Shown in pieces: positions 8,781-18,440 of a stretch of 64,000 nt of DNA. Under the pieces are notes generated by a model that worked only from the letters and a program-made list of their open reading frames with translations, had not been told where the DNA came from and ran no database searches. The translations under genes and the position numbers were made by a program. The stretch is from Thiotrichales bacterium (GTDB taxonomy: Bacteria; Pseudomonadota; Gammaproteobacteria; Thiomicrospirales; Thiomicrospiraceae): NCBI GenBank assembly GCA_016938655.1, contig JAFGUG010000026.1:1-64000 (forward strand). The letters are read 5' to 3'. Each line of letters begins with the position of its first letter. The first letter of the stretch is position 1.

Positions 8781-10493
8781 TTACAACTTAAAATACTGCA
8801 TATCGGAACTTAATTCATTCGCTTGCTGGTCAAGTTTATCAACCGAAGATAAGGTCTCAGAAACCAAATGCGCATTTTCAGTGGTCACTTTTTCCATTGC
8901 GCCAACCCCTGAATTTACATCTTGAATGCCCTGCGCTTGATACTTAGAGTCATCGGCAACTTGAGCAATCATTTGGGTAATCTCGCCAATTGAAAGGTGG
9001 ATACTCTCTAAAACCTCTCCCGATTCACTCGCCATTGTTGACCCTTGATTAACTCGGGTCACGGTCTCATCAATTAATTGCTTAATGTCTTTTGCCGCAT
9101 CGGCTGATTTTTGCGCCAATGAACGCACTTCTCCTGCCACGACGGCAAATCCTCGACCTTGTTCGCCTGCACGGGCGGCTTCAACCGCCGCATTAAGCGC
9201 CAATAAATTGGTTTGGAAGGCGATGCCATCAATCAAGGCAACAATATCGGAAATTCGCTCACTCGATTCTTGAATTTTATTCATTGCATCGATGGTTTGC
9301 TGCATAACCTCGACCCCTTTATTGGCTTTGGTCTCCACCTGATTGGCGACTTGGCTAGCCTGCTGAACATGGTTAGAGGTCTCTTGAATGGCAGTGTTCA
9401 TCTCCGACATGGTTGTCGTGGTACGTTGTAATTCATTCTTTTGCAGTTTCAGCCGCTCATTTAAACTGTTGGCACGTTGATGGATATCGGATGCCGACTG
9501 CTTGGTGTTGTCCGTCATCCCGACCACTTTGGAAATAACCTCCTTGAGTTTCTCCCCCATATTCACAACCGACTTGGTTAATATGCGAATATCTTCGTCA
9601 TACATACCCTTATCATCATCCTTCACCAAACACACCATCTGACCGGTTAAATCACCACTTGCCATACTGGATATGGCGTTTGAAGCGGCTTCTACAACTT
9701 CATTCAACAGAATAGAATTGGGGTTAGCGCTAATGTCCGTGGCATATTTAATCACCTTTACCACGCGGCCTTTTAGGTCAAAAATAGGGTTATAACTTGC
9801 TTCTAGCCAAATTTCTTTGCCGCCTTTGCCAATACGGTGGTACGTTCCTGCAAAACTCTCACCCGAGGCCAGACCTTTCCAAAAAGCCTGATACGCCGGA
9901 GTATTGGTCGCTTCAGGTAGGGCAAACATTTTATGGTGTTGCCCCTTAATTTCAGCTAAAGAATAACCCATGATTTTCAAAAAATTTGGGTTAGCGGTTA
10001 GAATCGTGCCATCAGGGGAAAACTCGATGACCCCCATCACCTTGTTAATCGCTTTTAATTGAGCCGAAGCATCTTGATCTCGTATAACTTGTTCGGTAAT
10101 GTCGGTGGCAAACTTAATCACTTTATAGGGCTTACCTACCGAATCTAATACCGGATTGTAACTTGCCTCTAACCAGACCACATTGCCGCTTTTGTCTACT
10201 CGTTGATAACGACCATTGAGGACCTCTCCAGCGCTTAAGGATTGCCAGAACGTTGCATATTCGGTTGAATTGGCTTGCTCAGCATCCAAAAAGATACGAT
10301 GATGTTGACCAGAGATTTCATCCAGTGAATACCCCATCGTTTTTAGAAAGTTATCATTGGCCCATAAGATCGTGCCTCCAAGATCAAATTCAATCACCGC
10401 GGTCACGCGCTCTAAGGCATTGAGTATCGAGTTTTTTTCATTAAGTTGACTCTTTAGAGTTTTAAGCTCGGTTTTATAATTTTGACAAAACAT
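8781..10493 (-). CDS. Soluble methyl-accepting chemotaxis protein with two PAS domains
   Basis: A 570-residue chemoreceptor with no membrane segment, so it should be cytoplasmic. Two closely similar PAS domains come first (about residues 20-133 and 145-257), each with a QHH-containing segment and a WLEASYNP strand. PAS domains of this sort can hold FAD, haem or a small ligand, as in Aer; the ligand here is not evident. The MCP signalling domain follows, with the hairpin tip [20 protein letters not shown] (about 440-459) that contacts CheA and CheW. AAGGA lies eight bases before the ATG. The PAS pair looks like an internal tandem duplication. It is transcribed divergently from recG. Confidence 0.93.
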   Translation of the reverse strand: MFCQNYKTELKTLKSQLNEKNSILNALERVTAVIEFDLGGTILWANDNFLKTMGYSLDEISGQHHRIFLDAEQANSTEYATFWQSLSAGEVLNGRYQRVDKSGNVVWLEASYNPVLDSVGKPYKVIKFATDITEQVIRDQDASAQLKAINKVMGVIEFSPDGTILTANPNFLKIMGYSLAEIKGQHHKMFALPEATNTPAYQAFWKGLASGESFAGTYHRIGKGGKEIWLEASYNPIFDLKGRVVKVIKYATDISANPNSILLNEVVEAASNAISSMASGDLTGQMVCLVKDDDKGMYDEDIRILTKSVVNMGEKLKEVISKVVGMTDNTKQSASDIHQRANSLNERLKLQKNELQRTTTTMSEMNTAIQETSNHVQQASQVANQVETKANKGVEVMQQTIDAMNKIQESSERISDIVALIDGIAFQTNLLALNAAVEAARAGEQGRGFAVVAGEVRSLAQKSADAAKDIKQLIDETVTRVNQGSTMASESGEVLESIHLSIGEITQMIAQVADDSKYQAQGIQDVNSGVGAMEKVTTENAHLVSETLSSVDKLDQQANELSSDMQYFKL

Positions 10494-10605
10494 CGGTGCG
10501 TCCTTGTTTTATTTCAGAGCCTTAACGAATAAAGGCGAATTCAATAAAATGCATTCAGCAAAAAATATGCCTTATAACAACATCTTAAAAAATCGAATAA
10601 AAACT

Positions 10606-10617
10606 AGCAGGCCTGCT
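10606..10617. repeat. Palindrome AGCAGGCCTGCT between divergent genes
   Basis: An exact 12-bp copy in the 278-base gap between the divergent chemoreceptor gene and recG, where no terminator is expected. Confidence 0.9.
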
Positions 10618-10735
10618 TACAATTAAACCATCGCGCTTACATACTCAGCGATTGTCGTTTAACGCTTAAAAATTAACATCAAACAAATCAAAAAACGTTT
10701 AAAAAGCCACTTTTGAAACCGAGATAACTGAATTT

Positions 10736-10744
10736 TGATAGAAT
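10736..10744 (+). promoter_or_regulatory. Likely extended -10 promoter of recG
   Basis: TGATAGAAT (TGn plus TAGAAT) ends 27 bases before the recG ATG. TTGAAA at 10713-10718 is 20 bases upstream, too far for an ideal -35. Confidence 0.4.
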
Positions 10745-10771
10745 CCAAGCAATCCAATTAAGAAGCGTTTC

Positions 10772-12868
10772 ATGCTCTCCGAATACTCACTCGACAACCT
10801 CAAAGGCATTGGCCCCAAACAACTTGAGAAGCTTCATAAGTTGGGGCTGTTTGTGGTGCGCGATTTACTGTTTCATTTACCATTACGCTACCAAGACAAA
10901 ACTCGTAAAACCGAACTTGAAACCGTCTTAGTTGGGCAAGAAGCCTTAATTGAGGGCGAAGTCTTTTCACAACACCTAACCCAAGGTCGGCGCAGTAGCT
11001 TATTGGTGAAAATCCAATCGCCTTCAGGGGTGTTTTTAACCCTACGATTTTTTCACTTTCACTATCGCCAAGCCCAACAGTTCAGTCGAGGCAAAACCTT
11101 ACGTGTGTTTGGCGAGGTGCGCACCGGGCCTAACGGTTATGAGATGGTTCATCCGGTTTATCAGTTTATTGACCCAAGCAATCCCCCCCCCTTGGATGAC
11201 ACCTTAACGCCAACCTATCCAACCACCGAAGGGTTTGGACAGGCCAGCTTACTCAAATTAATGAAACAAGCCCTAACCCTGTTAGAGCAGTACCCGCTTC
11301 CAGAACTCCTGCCCCATGCACTGGTTAGCAGTGAAAATCTACCCGATTTAAATCAGGCGATTAAAACGCTACACCAACCGCAACCCAGCGACGATTTAAG
11401 ACAGATTAAACGGTTTGAACACCCTGCACAACAACGCTTAATTATAGAAGAGTTAATTAGCCAACAAGTGGGCTTGCAGATGCTGCGCAAAAGTGAAAAA
11501 CAACGTTTTGCGCCCAAATTGCCAACCAGCCAAATGGCGAATGAACTGATTATGTCGTTGCCGTTTACCCTTACGAACGCCCAACAGCGTGTGTTATTAG
11601 AGATTCAAGCCGATCTTAAACAGAACCACCCTATGCAACGATTAGTGCAAGGTGATGTCGGCTCAGGTAAAACGGTGATTGCCGCGATTGCCGCCATTCA
11701 AGCGGCGGAAGCGGGGTATCAAGTCGCCATTATGGCACCAACAGAGATATTGGCCGAGCAGCACAAAAATGCTTTTTTAGAGTGGCTAGAACCGCTTGGT
11801 ATCGAAACCGCCTGGTTAAACGGCAAAATGAAGGCCGCTGAGAAGCGCTTTATGTTGGCGCAGGTCGAATCGGGTAACGCTAAGGTAGTCATTGGTACGC
11901 ACGCTCTGTTTCAAGACGCGGTCACCTTCAACAAACTGGGGTTGGTGATTATTGATGAACAACACCGTTTTGGGGTGCATCAACGGCTTGCCCTGCATGA
12001 GAAAGGACAATCCTTCATTGCTGAAGAACAAGACACCTTAGAAGTTCACCCGCACCAGCTCATTATGACCGCCACGCCCATTCCTCGAACCTTAGCCATG
12101 ACGGCTTATGGTGATTTGGATTTGTCGGTAATCGATGAACGCCCACCAGGTCGCCAAGCGATTGATACCGCCGTACTTAACAATGAAAAACGTTTTGAAG
12201 TCATGGAGCACTTAGCCAATAAGTGCGAACAAGGTGTGCAGGCCTACTGGGTGTGTCCGCTCATTGAAGAGTCCGAACTGCTGCACGCACAAGCCGCCGA
12301 AGTGACCGCAGAGCAGTTTCGCAGTCACTGGCCAAATCTTAGAACTGGGCTGATTCATGGACGGCTAAAAGGCGAAGAGAAAGTGGCTATTATGGCCGCA
12401 TTTAAAGCGCATGAGCTCGATCTACTGGTGGCCACCACTGTCATTGAAGTCGGCGTCAACGTCCCCAATGCCAGTTTAATGATTATTGAAAACGCCGAAC
12501 GTTTGGGCTTAGCGCAGTTGCATCAGCTACGTGGCCGCGTGGGTCGTGGCAGTTTAAAAAGTCATTGTGTCTTGTTGTATCAAGCTCCGCTCTCAGAAAC
12601 AGGGAAATCTCGCCTGCAAATTATGCGCGAGACGGATGACGGCTTTAGAATCGCTGAAGAGGACTTGAAAATTCGTGGGCCGGGTGAAATTCTGGGCACT
12701 CGACAAACGGGTGGTCTGCAGTTCCGAATTGCCGACTTGCGCCGCGATGCCCAGTGGATTCCATTAGCCCAACACTGGTCTGCGAAGCTCGTTGAAAACG
12801 ACACACAAGCGGTCAAAGCCCTACAAGATCGCTGGATTGGCCAGAACATCGACTACCAACACGCTTAA
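10772..12868 (+). CDS. recG: ATP-dependent DNA helicase RecG
   Basis: A 698-residue superfamily 2 helicase that remodels stalled replication forks and branched DNA. The N-terminal wedge/OB domain comes first. The motor motifs are QGDVGSGKTVIA (Walker A, about 291-302), IIDEQHRFGVHQ (DExH-type box, about 393-404), MTATPIPRTLAM (about 433-444), TTVIEVGVNVPNA (about 555-567) and QLRGRVGRG (about 588-596). The C-terminal GILGTRQTGG-like part (about 640-650) matches the helical hairpin region. Length is normal for the family. It is a single gene with its own promoter. Confidence 0.96.
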   Translation: MLSEYSLDNLKGIGPKQLEKLHKLGLFVVRDLLFHLPLRYQDKTRKTELETVLVGQEALIEGEVFSQHLTQGRRSSLLVKIQSPSGVFLTLRFFHFHYRQAQQFSRGKTLRVFGEVRTGPNGYEMVHPVYQFIDPSNPPPLDDTLTPTYPTTEGFGQASLLKLMKQALTLLEQYPLPELLPHALVSSENLPDLNQAIKTLHQPQPSDDLRQIKRFEHPAQQRLIIEELISQQVGLQMLRKSEKQRFAPKLPTSQMANELIMSLPFTLTNAQQRVLLEIQADLKQNHPMQRLVQGDVGSGKTVIAAIAAIQAAEAGYQVAIMAPTEILAEQHKNAFLEWLEPLGIETAWLNGKMKAAEKRFMLAQVESGNAKVVIGTHALFQDAVTFNKLGLVIIDEQHRFGVHQRLALHEKGQSFIAEEQDTLEVHPHQLIMTATPIPRTLAMTAYGDLDLSVIDERPPGRQAIDTAVLNNEKRFEVMEHLANKCEQGVQAYWVCPLIEESELLHAQAAEVTAEQFRSHWPNLRTGLIHGRLKGEEKVAIMAAFKAHELDLLVATTVIEVGVNVPNASLMIIENAERLGLAQLHQLRGRVGRGSLKSHCVLLYQAPLSETGKSRLQIMRETDDGFRIAEEDLKIRGPGEILGTRQTGGLQFRIADLRRDAQWIPLAQHWSAKLVENDTQAVKALQDRWIGQNIDYQHA

Positions 12869-13032
12869 AATATAGGCAGTGAGTTTCGCTTTAACCCATG
12901 CAGAGCGGTGCAACCACAAACCCATCTGGCTATCAGCGAATGATTTCGTTTATACTTAAACCCTTAGTGCATAATTTGAATGGGTCGCTTTTAAACGCCT
13001 AAAGCCTTCCAGCAAACAGAAACAGGATGTTT

Positions 13033-14268
13033 ATGAATCAACCCGCTTCCAAAGGCCGCTCAACCTTAGCGAATATGCTCCTGTTTTTTGGGCTGTTGCT
13101 GGCTTTTAATTTAATGGGCTACGCGATCTACAATGCGCTAGATGACAAATTCAATCGAGAACTAACCGCCCTAAACAACCACTTCTCAAAAAAAAGCCAA
13201 TTGATGCAGACCATTCAAACGCAAATGGGTTACGGCCAGTTGATTCATAACTTCAAAAACCTGGTGATTCGGGGTGACAATGATTACCGAACACGCAGCT
13301 ATCAATTGGCCATTAACTCAAACGCCAAAGTGATGCGTCAAAGCCTAAGGGAATACAAGCAATTTGCCCCTCTTAACCCTATTGAAATTGAAGCCATTCA
13401 AAATGTAGACAGTGTTGTCACAGAATATGTTGCCAAAACCAATTTGGTTATTAAATTAAAAGCGGCCAATAAAACCATCAGCGAAATTGATGAACAAGTG
13501 GTGATTGACGACCGGATGGCAATGCAATCGCTCAAAATTTGGGGCGGGTATCTGAATACTGAATGGCAAAAGCAATCTTCCGCTCTTGCTCAAGCCGCAT
13601 CCAGTAACATGCATTTGAGTTTATTACTGCTTTTTTTAGCCTTATTCCTCGCGACCGTCTTGGTATTTGAGCTGGTAATCCATCGCAGTTTAATTCGACC
13701 TTTGCAAACCCTATACCAAGATCTTAAGTTGATTCACACTGACAGTGAAAAGCCGCTCACCAACAGTCATATCAGCATCACTGGCGCTTATGAAACTCGT
13801 GAATTAGGTACGCAAATAAAAAACTTAATGCAGCGCATTGACCGACAAATAAACGAGTTGCAAACCTTGCGCACCGCCTTAGATAAAAGCACGGCTAATA
13901 TGATGCTGGCCGATAAAGACTTAAACATCACCTATATGAACGAAGCCAATTTAACCACCTTAAAATCGGTTGAACAAGCGATTCAAAAACAGCTGCCTCA
14001 CTTTGTGGTGGATCATTTAATTGGTGAGAATATTGATTTTTTTCACGCTCATCCAGAAAAACAACGCGCCATGCTTAGCCAATTACAGCAGACACATATT
14101 GCCCATTTACAGCTAGGAGAAGTCCACTTTAATATTATTATTACGCCTTTATGGGATAGCACAGGTGAGCGGTTTGGCTTTGTTGTTGAATGGAAAAACA
14201 TCACCGAAAAAGTCATGCTGGAAACCCTGAGATCTAATCTCAAACCTTCGCCTGACAATCCCACATAA
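13033..14268 (+). CDS. Membrane sensor with HAMP and PAS domains, chemoreceptor-like but lacking the signalling domain
   Basis: A protein of 411 residues. One membrane segment is near residues 15-35 and a second near 195-215, framing a mostly helical periplasmic domain of about 160 residues. A HAMP linker (RSLIRPLQTLYQDL) follows, then a PAS-like domain (about 285-400) ending in WKNITEK. That order is the front half of a HAMP-PAS chemoreceptor, but the protein stops where the coiled-coil MCP domain should begin. No kinase, GGDEF or MCP module follows, and the next gene is ubiC. The ATG at 13033 is preferred because an AGG stretch stands seven bases before it; an ATG at 13027 is also possible. 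Confidence 0.75.
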   Translation: MNQPASKGRSTLANMLLFFGLLLAFNLMGYAIYNALDDKFNRELTALNNHFSKKSQLMQTIQTQMGYGQLIHNFKNLVIRGDNDYRTRSYQLAINSNAKVMRQSLREYKQFAPLNPIEIEAIQNVDSVVTEYVAKTNLVIKLKAANKTISEIDEQVVIDDRMAMQSLKIWGGYLNTEWQKQSSALAQAASSNMHLSLLLLFLALFLATVLVFELVIHRSLIRPLQTLYQDLKLIHTDSEKPLTNSHISITGAYETRELGTQIKNLMQRIDRQINELQTLRTALDKSTANMMLADKDLNITYMNEANLTTLKSVEQAIQKQLPHFVVDHLIGENIDFFHAHPEKQRAMLSQLQQTHIAHLQLGEVHFNIIITPLWDSTGERFGFVVEWKNITEKVMLETLRSNLKPSPDNPT

Positions 14269-14324
14269 ACAGCAAACCGTTAAACCAAAAACGCCACTTT
14301 ACGTCCACAAGGCTAAACAACAAC

Positions 14325-14945
14325 ATGACTGAAGACCGCACTAACAGAGTTGCAAAACTGAAAGGCTTAATGCAAGACAAGGTAGCCACCAATCACTTTG
14401 CATTGCCCAACACATGGAAACCAAAACGCTTGCTTCGTCGGATTACCCACGAAGCAAACATTCAAGCATGGTTAACCACACCCGACTCGCTCACCGCAAA
14501 GCTCAAACAATCTTGTTCCAACCTGCAAGTGCACGTTTTGTCGGAGACAATTGAACGCCCTTTGATAGAAGAAGCCCGCGCACTCAATTTACACCCACAA
14601 GAAACCGCTTGGGTGCGCTGTGTACTGTTAAAGTGTGCCCAACAAGACTGGGTGTATGCGCGAACGATTATCCCAAACCTCAGTGCCAGTAACCCTTGGC
14701 AAAGTCTTCAAAACTTGGGCGATAAACCCTTAGGAGAGGTGCTGTTTGAACTCCCCGGCATCCAACGCTCGGAATTTGAATTTTCAAAGCAGCCGTTAAA
14801 AAGCTGGCCTTATTTAAAGACCGCTTTAACCAACATCACGCCAAAAACGCTCGGCTACGCTCGACGTTCCGTGTTTCGTCAACAAAACTGGCCTCTTTTA
14901 CTGACCGAAGTTTTTTTGCCTGATTTGCAGAGCCTAAAAGAGTAA
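14325..14945 (+). CDS. ubiC: Chorismate pyruvate-lyase
   Basis: A 206-residue enzyme that removes pyruvate from chorismate to give 4-hydroxybenzoate, the first committed step of ubiquinone synthesis. Conserved pieces are the W-L-T-x-x-x-SL-T start (WLTTPDSLTAKLK, about 46-58), VWVRCVLLK-like ETAWVRCVLLKC (about 89-100), the active-site Arg in VYARTIIP (about 106-113) and LGEVLFELPGIQRSEFE (about 132-148). It is longer than E. coli UbiC (165) owing to an N-terminal extension. Its product is the substrate of UbiA, encoded 4 kb away on the other strand. Confidence 0.88.
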   Translation: MTEDRTNRVAKLKGLMQDKVATNHFALPNTWKPKRLLRRITHEANIQAWLTTPDSLTAKLKQSCSNLQVHVLSETIERPLIEEARALNLHPQETAWVRCVLLKCAQQDWVYARTIIPNLSASNPWQSLQNLGDKPLGEVLFELPGIQRSEFEFSKQPLKSWPYLKTALTNITPKTLGYARRSVFRQQNWPLLLTEVFLPDLQSLKE

Positions 14946-14956
14946 CCCTCATTTTA

Positions 14957-14980
14957 AAAGTCAGCAGGCCTGCTGACTTT
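14957..14980. terminator. 24-bp perfect palindrome with AGCAGGCCTGCT core between convergent genes
   Basis: The core is at 14963-14974, the longest perfect extension of the family in this window. A-tract left and T-tract right with a GGCC loop could end transcription of both ubiC and the facing MFS gene. The stem is A/T-rich at its base, so strength is uncertain. Confidence 0.65.
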
Positions 14981-15055
14981 AGACAACGTTAAGCGATCAC
15001 TTTTTAAAACTTGTTTTTAAGCAGGTGTTTTAAATCCATTGTTTAAGCCGCCGCT

Positions 15056-16255
15056 TTATAACTGAGTAATTTCAGGCTGCTTTAGGGTTGTGACTTTCCA
15101 ATACAGGCCTGCTCCCAATACAAAGAATACCGCCAAGCCAAGCGCAAAATACAACGAACTGCCTAATACCAGCGGGCTAATAATCGCCGCAACCAGCGCA
15201 TTCGTTCCCATCTGCAAAAAAGTCCGCATGCCGTTTGCTAGGCCAATATTTTTTGGAAAACAGTCCATCGCTAAGAGCGACAAGTTAGGCATCACAATCG
15301 ACAAACCGAACGAGTACAGAGCCATCGGTGCAATCAGGGTGAGTGCCGATACCGGCAACCAGATTTGAAAGAACAGGTTCGTTGTCATGGCCACCGCCAT
15401 AATTGCAAACCCAAGCTGTACCATCTTATTAATGGCCACATTATGCGCTAGGCGACTGACAGTGAGGGAGCCTAACATCATGCCCGCTACCATTGGGATA
15501 AAAAACAGTGCAAAATCATTCGCACCTAAATGCAAAAAGTCGTAAACCAATGTCGCTGAACCGGCAATATAGATAAACAGGCCACCAAACACCATGGACA
15601 ACGACAACACCAGCCCGAGATAACGTGCATGAGTGAGGGCACGTCTGTAACCGGTTAACACCGCTTTATAATGAATGGTCTGCTTATGCTCAGGTTTTAA
15701 AGTCTCTTCGCCAATCAGCCACAAAACCGTTGCTAACGCCAAACCATAAAGTGTTAAAAACAGAAATACACTTCGCCATCCCCAAATATCATGCAACACG
15801 CCGCCTAAAATCGGCGCTAACGCTGGCGCAAGGGCAAACATGAGCATTACTTTAGACATGGTTTTTTGTGCGTCAGCGCCGTCATAAATGTCTCGCACCA
15901 TTGACTGCCCTGCAATCATACTGCCACTGGCCAGTAAACCTTGGAATAGGCGCCCGACCATCAGCGTTTCGTAATTGGGTGCTAATGCACAAATCAGGGA
16001 GGCCACAGCAAAACCAAGAAGCGAAATAATGGCGGATAACTTGCGGCCATAGGTATCAATTAACGGTCCCCAAATGAGCGTGCCAACTGCAAAAGCGATG
16101 AGAAAAATCGCTAAAGATTGCGCAATGTGTGCCAGGCTAACACCAAACACATCGGCCATCTCATGAAACGAGGGCAAGTAAGTGTCGATGGCAAAAGGCC
16201 CCAACATGGATGAAAGTGCCACAATTGGAACTAAATAGCGTTTAAATGCTGGCAT
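15056..16255 (-). CDS. Bcr/CflA-family drug-resistance MFS transporter
   Basis: A 399-residue inner-membrane protein with 12 predicted membrane segments. The AIDTYLPSFHEMA stretch (about 23-35), the loop motif GPLIDTYGRK (about 63-72) and QGLLASGSMIAGQSMVRD (about 105-122) are typical of the DHA1 Bcr/CflA group, which exports drugs or metabolites against protons. The substrate cannot be told. Its start lies 64 bases from a palindrome copy, in tandem with rluF upstream. An 11-bp member of the palindrome family (15103-15113) is inside the coding region, read as Ala-Gly-Leu. Confidence 0.88.
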   Translation of the reverse strand: MPAFKRYLVPIVALSSMLGPFAIDTYLPSFHEMADVFGVSLAHIAQSLAIFLIAFAVGTLIWGPLIDTYGRKLSAIISLLGFAVASLICALAPNYETLMVGRLFQGLLASGSMIAGQSMVRDIYDGADAQKTMSKVMLMFALAPALAPILGGVLHDIWGWRSVFLFLTLYGLALATVLWLIGEETLKPEHKQTIHYKAVLTGYRRALTHARYLGLVLSLSMVFGGLFIYIAGSATLVYDFLHLGANDFALFFIPMVAGMMLGSLTVSRLAHNVAINKMVQLGFAIMAVAMTTNLFFQIWLPVSALTLIAPMALYSFGLSIVMPNLSLLAMDCFPKNIGLANGMRTFLQMGTNALVAAIISPLVLGSSLYFALGLAVFFVLGAGLYWKVTTLKQPEITQL

Positions 16256-16318
16256 AAATTAGATTTCTTATTAGCAAAGTTAAAGCAAACGGTTAAACAT
16301 TCACCGCCACTTAAAAGG

Positions 16319-16334
16319 TCAGCAGGCCTGCTGA
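16319..16334. repeat. Palindrome AGCAGGCCTGCT, 16-bp, between tandem genes
   Basis: The core is at 16321-16332. It is downstream of rluF and 64 bases upstream of the MFS start, both on the minus strand. Confidence 0.9.
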
Positions 16335-16388
16335 ATAGGTTAACAGCGTAACGTGTTTTGAAGACAAGGCATTTAGCTGTAAAAATTG

Positions 16389-17240
16389 TTATTTCACTGG
16401 TTTGTTAATGCCTTTTTTACGCTGCTCTTGAATTTCGCGGTATTCACGTTTTGTCCAGTTCTGAGCTTTTGGGTGTTTTTTAGTGCTTTTAGAGGCGGTT
16501 TTTTTAGAGTTTGATACCGCTTGGTTAATTTTATCCATTTCGCCCTTGGTTAAATTACGCCACTCACCGGGGCGTAAGTTGCCGAGCTCGACATTCATAA
16601 TTCGGGTACGCTTGAGCTTGACCACGTCGTACCCCAAATAGTCACACATTCTACGAATCTGACGGTTTAAGCCTTGAGTTAAGATAATGGAAAAGACCGT
16701 GGCACTTTTTTCTTTCACTTTACATGGCTCGGTAATCGTTCCTAGAATAGGCACACCACTGGCCATCTTTTTTAAAAAGTCGTCGGTGATTGGCTTATCA
16801 ACCGTCACCAAATACTCTTTATCGTGGGCATTTTCTGCACGCAGAATTTTATTCACGATGTCACCGTCATTGGTCAAGAAAATCAGCCCTTCTGAGGGTT
16901 TATCTATGCGTCCAATCGGGAAGATTCGCTCTTTGTGGTGAATGGCATCAATGATATTGTCTTTAATGGCGGTGTCGGTATTACAAATAATGCCAATCGG
17001 TTTGTTATAGGCAATATAAATTCGGTCGGATTTGTTATCAGGGATAGCGTGAATCGCTTTACCATCAACCTTAACCAGATCGTTCTCTAAGACTTTGGTG
17101 CCCAGCTCAGGTACCTTGCCATTAATGGTTACTCGATTTTGCTCAATTAAACGATCGGCCTCTCTCCGTGAACAGTAACCTGATTCACTGATAAATTTAT
17201 TGAGGCGTTTTTCAGATGGGGTGCTCAAGATGGATTCCAA
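16389..17240 (-). CDS. rluF: 23S rRNA pseudouridine synthase RluF
   Basis: A 283-residue protein that in E. coli makes pseudouridine 2604 in 23S rRNA. An S4 RNA-binding domain (RLNKFISESGYCSRREADRL, about 12-31) precedes the catalytic domain with IGRIDKPSEGLIFLTNDGD (about 98-116; Asp is the nucleophile). EYLVTVDKPITDDF and GLNRQIRRMCDYLGYDV follow the RluF order closely. The C-terminal tail is Lys-rich and disordered, as in RluF. The start is supported by the S4 alignment; no strong ribosome site is evident. Confidence 0.92.
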   Translation of the reverse strand: MESILSTPSEKRLNKFISESGYCSRREADRLIEQNRVTINGKVPELGTKVLENDLVKVDGKAIHAIPDNKSDRIYIAYNKPIGIICNTDTAIKDNIIDAIHHKERIFPIGRIDKPSEGLIFLTNDGDIVNKILRAENAHDKEYLVTVDKPITDDFLKKMASGVPILGTITEPCKVKEKSATVFSIILTQGLNRQIRRMCDYLGYDVVKLKRTRIMNVELGNLRPGEWRNLTKGEMDKINQAVSNSKKTASKSTKKHPKAQNWTKREYREIQEQRKKGINKPVK

Positions 17241-17320
17241 CCTGTTAAAGATGACATACGAATTAATATGAGGTTATTAAACCATAACCTTTTAGGTAGA
17301 ACGCTTGATTAACCCTGAAT

Positions 17321-18409
17321 TTATTTGCGTTTTTTAAAGAAACGCATCTCCAGCATCAAGGTCAGGGTGATGTCTGGACGGCCAAAATTGTTTTCATCGG
17401 ACCATTCAACACCGGGTTGTACATCAAAATAGAGCCAGTTTTTATAAGCACGTTCTCGCCAGTTGACGTTCACACCATAAGCGGTATTTTTTAAGCGACC
17501 ACTTAAGCTGTCGCCTCTGGTCCAAGTTTGGTAAGTTAATACACGATGAGAATTGAGGATTTGATACACCAGCAGACGTTGCGTTATATCGTAGTAAGGT
17601 TCGTCTTGCCACCAAGTGCCCTCGGTTTGCGAGCGAAATAGATACGGCTCTGAAATAGGCTTATCCAACACGACTTTTGTGTTAAACCCTGGACCATCAA
17701 CCCGCTCCCAAAAAAGGGTGTTAATCATGCGATTATTCCAACCGCTTACAGGCTTCCATTCAAAACGTTTTTTAATTCTGACATAGGGATTGAGGTTAAT
17801 GACGTTCGCAAACTTCACCCCAAAATCGAATGATATTTCGTTATTTTTTGTACCATCAATCAAGGCTTGTAACCCCAGCGAGGCCTGATTATTTTCTGCA
17901 ACTAATTCATTGGCTAATTCATTATTGGTTGTACCCGTTATGCCACTGTCCTGTGAGCTAACGAGCAAATGCCAACTTCTGCGGGTTTTGGGTAAGGCAA
18001 TTTTAGCCCGGGTTCTGAGTTGAAACTCTACCTTACCGGAATCGTGAAGAACCATTGGCAGCATAATATCTAAACGACTGCCTTGGGCTAAATCAAACGA
18101 GTCGGTACTGCCAAAATAAGTATCAATGCCTTCACCGGTGTTTTGAACATAGCCACCTAACCAAATTTGAAACCCTTCCAAATGTTTTAAGGTATCGGTA
18201 ATCAAGTTATCGTGCTCGCACTCAAAGAGGTAAGACTTCGTTTGACACTGTTCAATTGAAGCGGGTTGGGTTTTGTTTACCGTATCGACGGTTGGAGGGA
18301 GTTGATTAGATTGTGACGGACTGCTCTGAGCATAAACGGCTGACGTAAAAATAGCACAACTGCAAATCGATAAGGCCGCTATAATACTGCGTTTTACGTG
18401 AATGTGCAT
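17321..18409 (-). CDS. Exported hypothetical protein, probably outer-membrane beta-barrel
   Basis: A 362-residue protein beginning with a clear signal peptide (hydrophobic residues 8-27, cut after AYA or AVYAQ). The mature part has many alternating hydrophobic strands, Trp and Tyr girdles, and ends in MLEMRFFKKRK. A short Cys pair lies near residues 54 and 64. This fits an outer-membrane or outer-membrane-attached barrel. I do not recognise a named family. Its start is about 31 bases from the start of a divergent unknown gene, so the two share a very small promoter region. Confidence 0.65.
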   Translation of the reverse strand: MHIHVKRSIIAALSICSCAIFTSAVYAQSSPSQSNQLPPTVDTVNKTQPASIEQCQTKSYLFECEHDNLITDTLKHLEGFQIWLGGYVQNTGEGIDTYFGSTDSFDLAQGSRLDIMLPMVLHDSGKVEFQLRTRAKIALPKTRRSWHLLVSSQDSGITGTTNNELANELVAENNQASLGLQALIDGTKNNEISFDFGVKFANVINLNPYVRIKKRFEWKPVSGWNNRMINTLFWERVDGPGFNTKVVLDKPISEPYLFRSQTEGTWWQDEPYYDITQRLLVYQILNSHRVLTYQTWTRGDSLSGRLKNTAYGVNVNWRERAYKNWLYFDVQPGVEWSDENNFGRPDITLTLMLEMRFFKKRK

Positions 18410-18440
18410 GCCACTTTCCTATAAGCAACTTGTAACCAAT

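Noticed and set aside
14957..14980. Reading the palindromes as operators of one transcription factor
   Set aside because: The spread over unrelated genes, coding regions and convergent gaps does not fit a single regulon.
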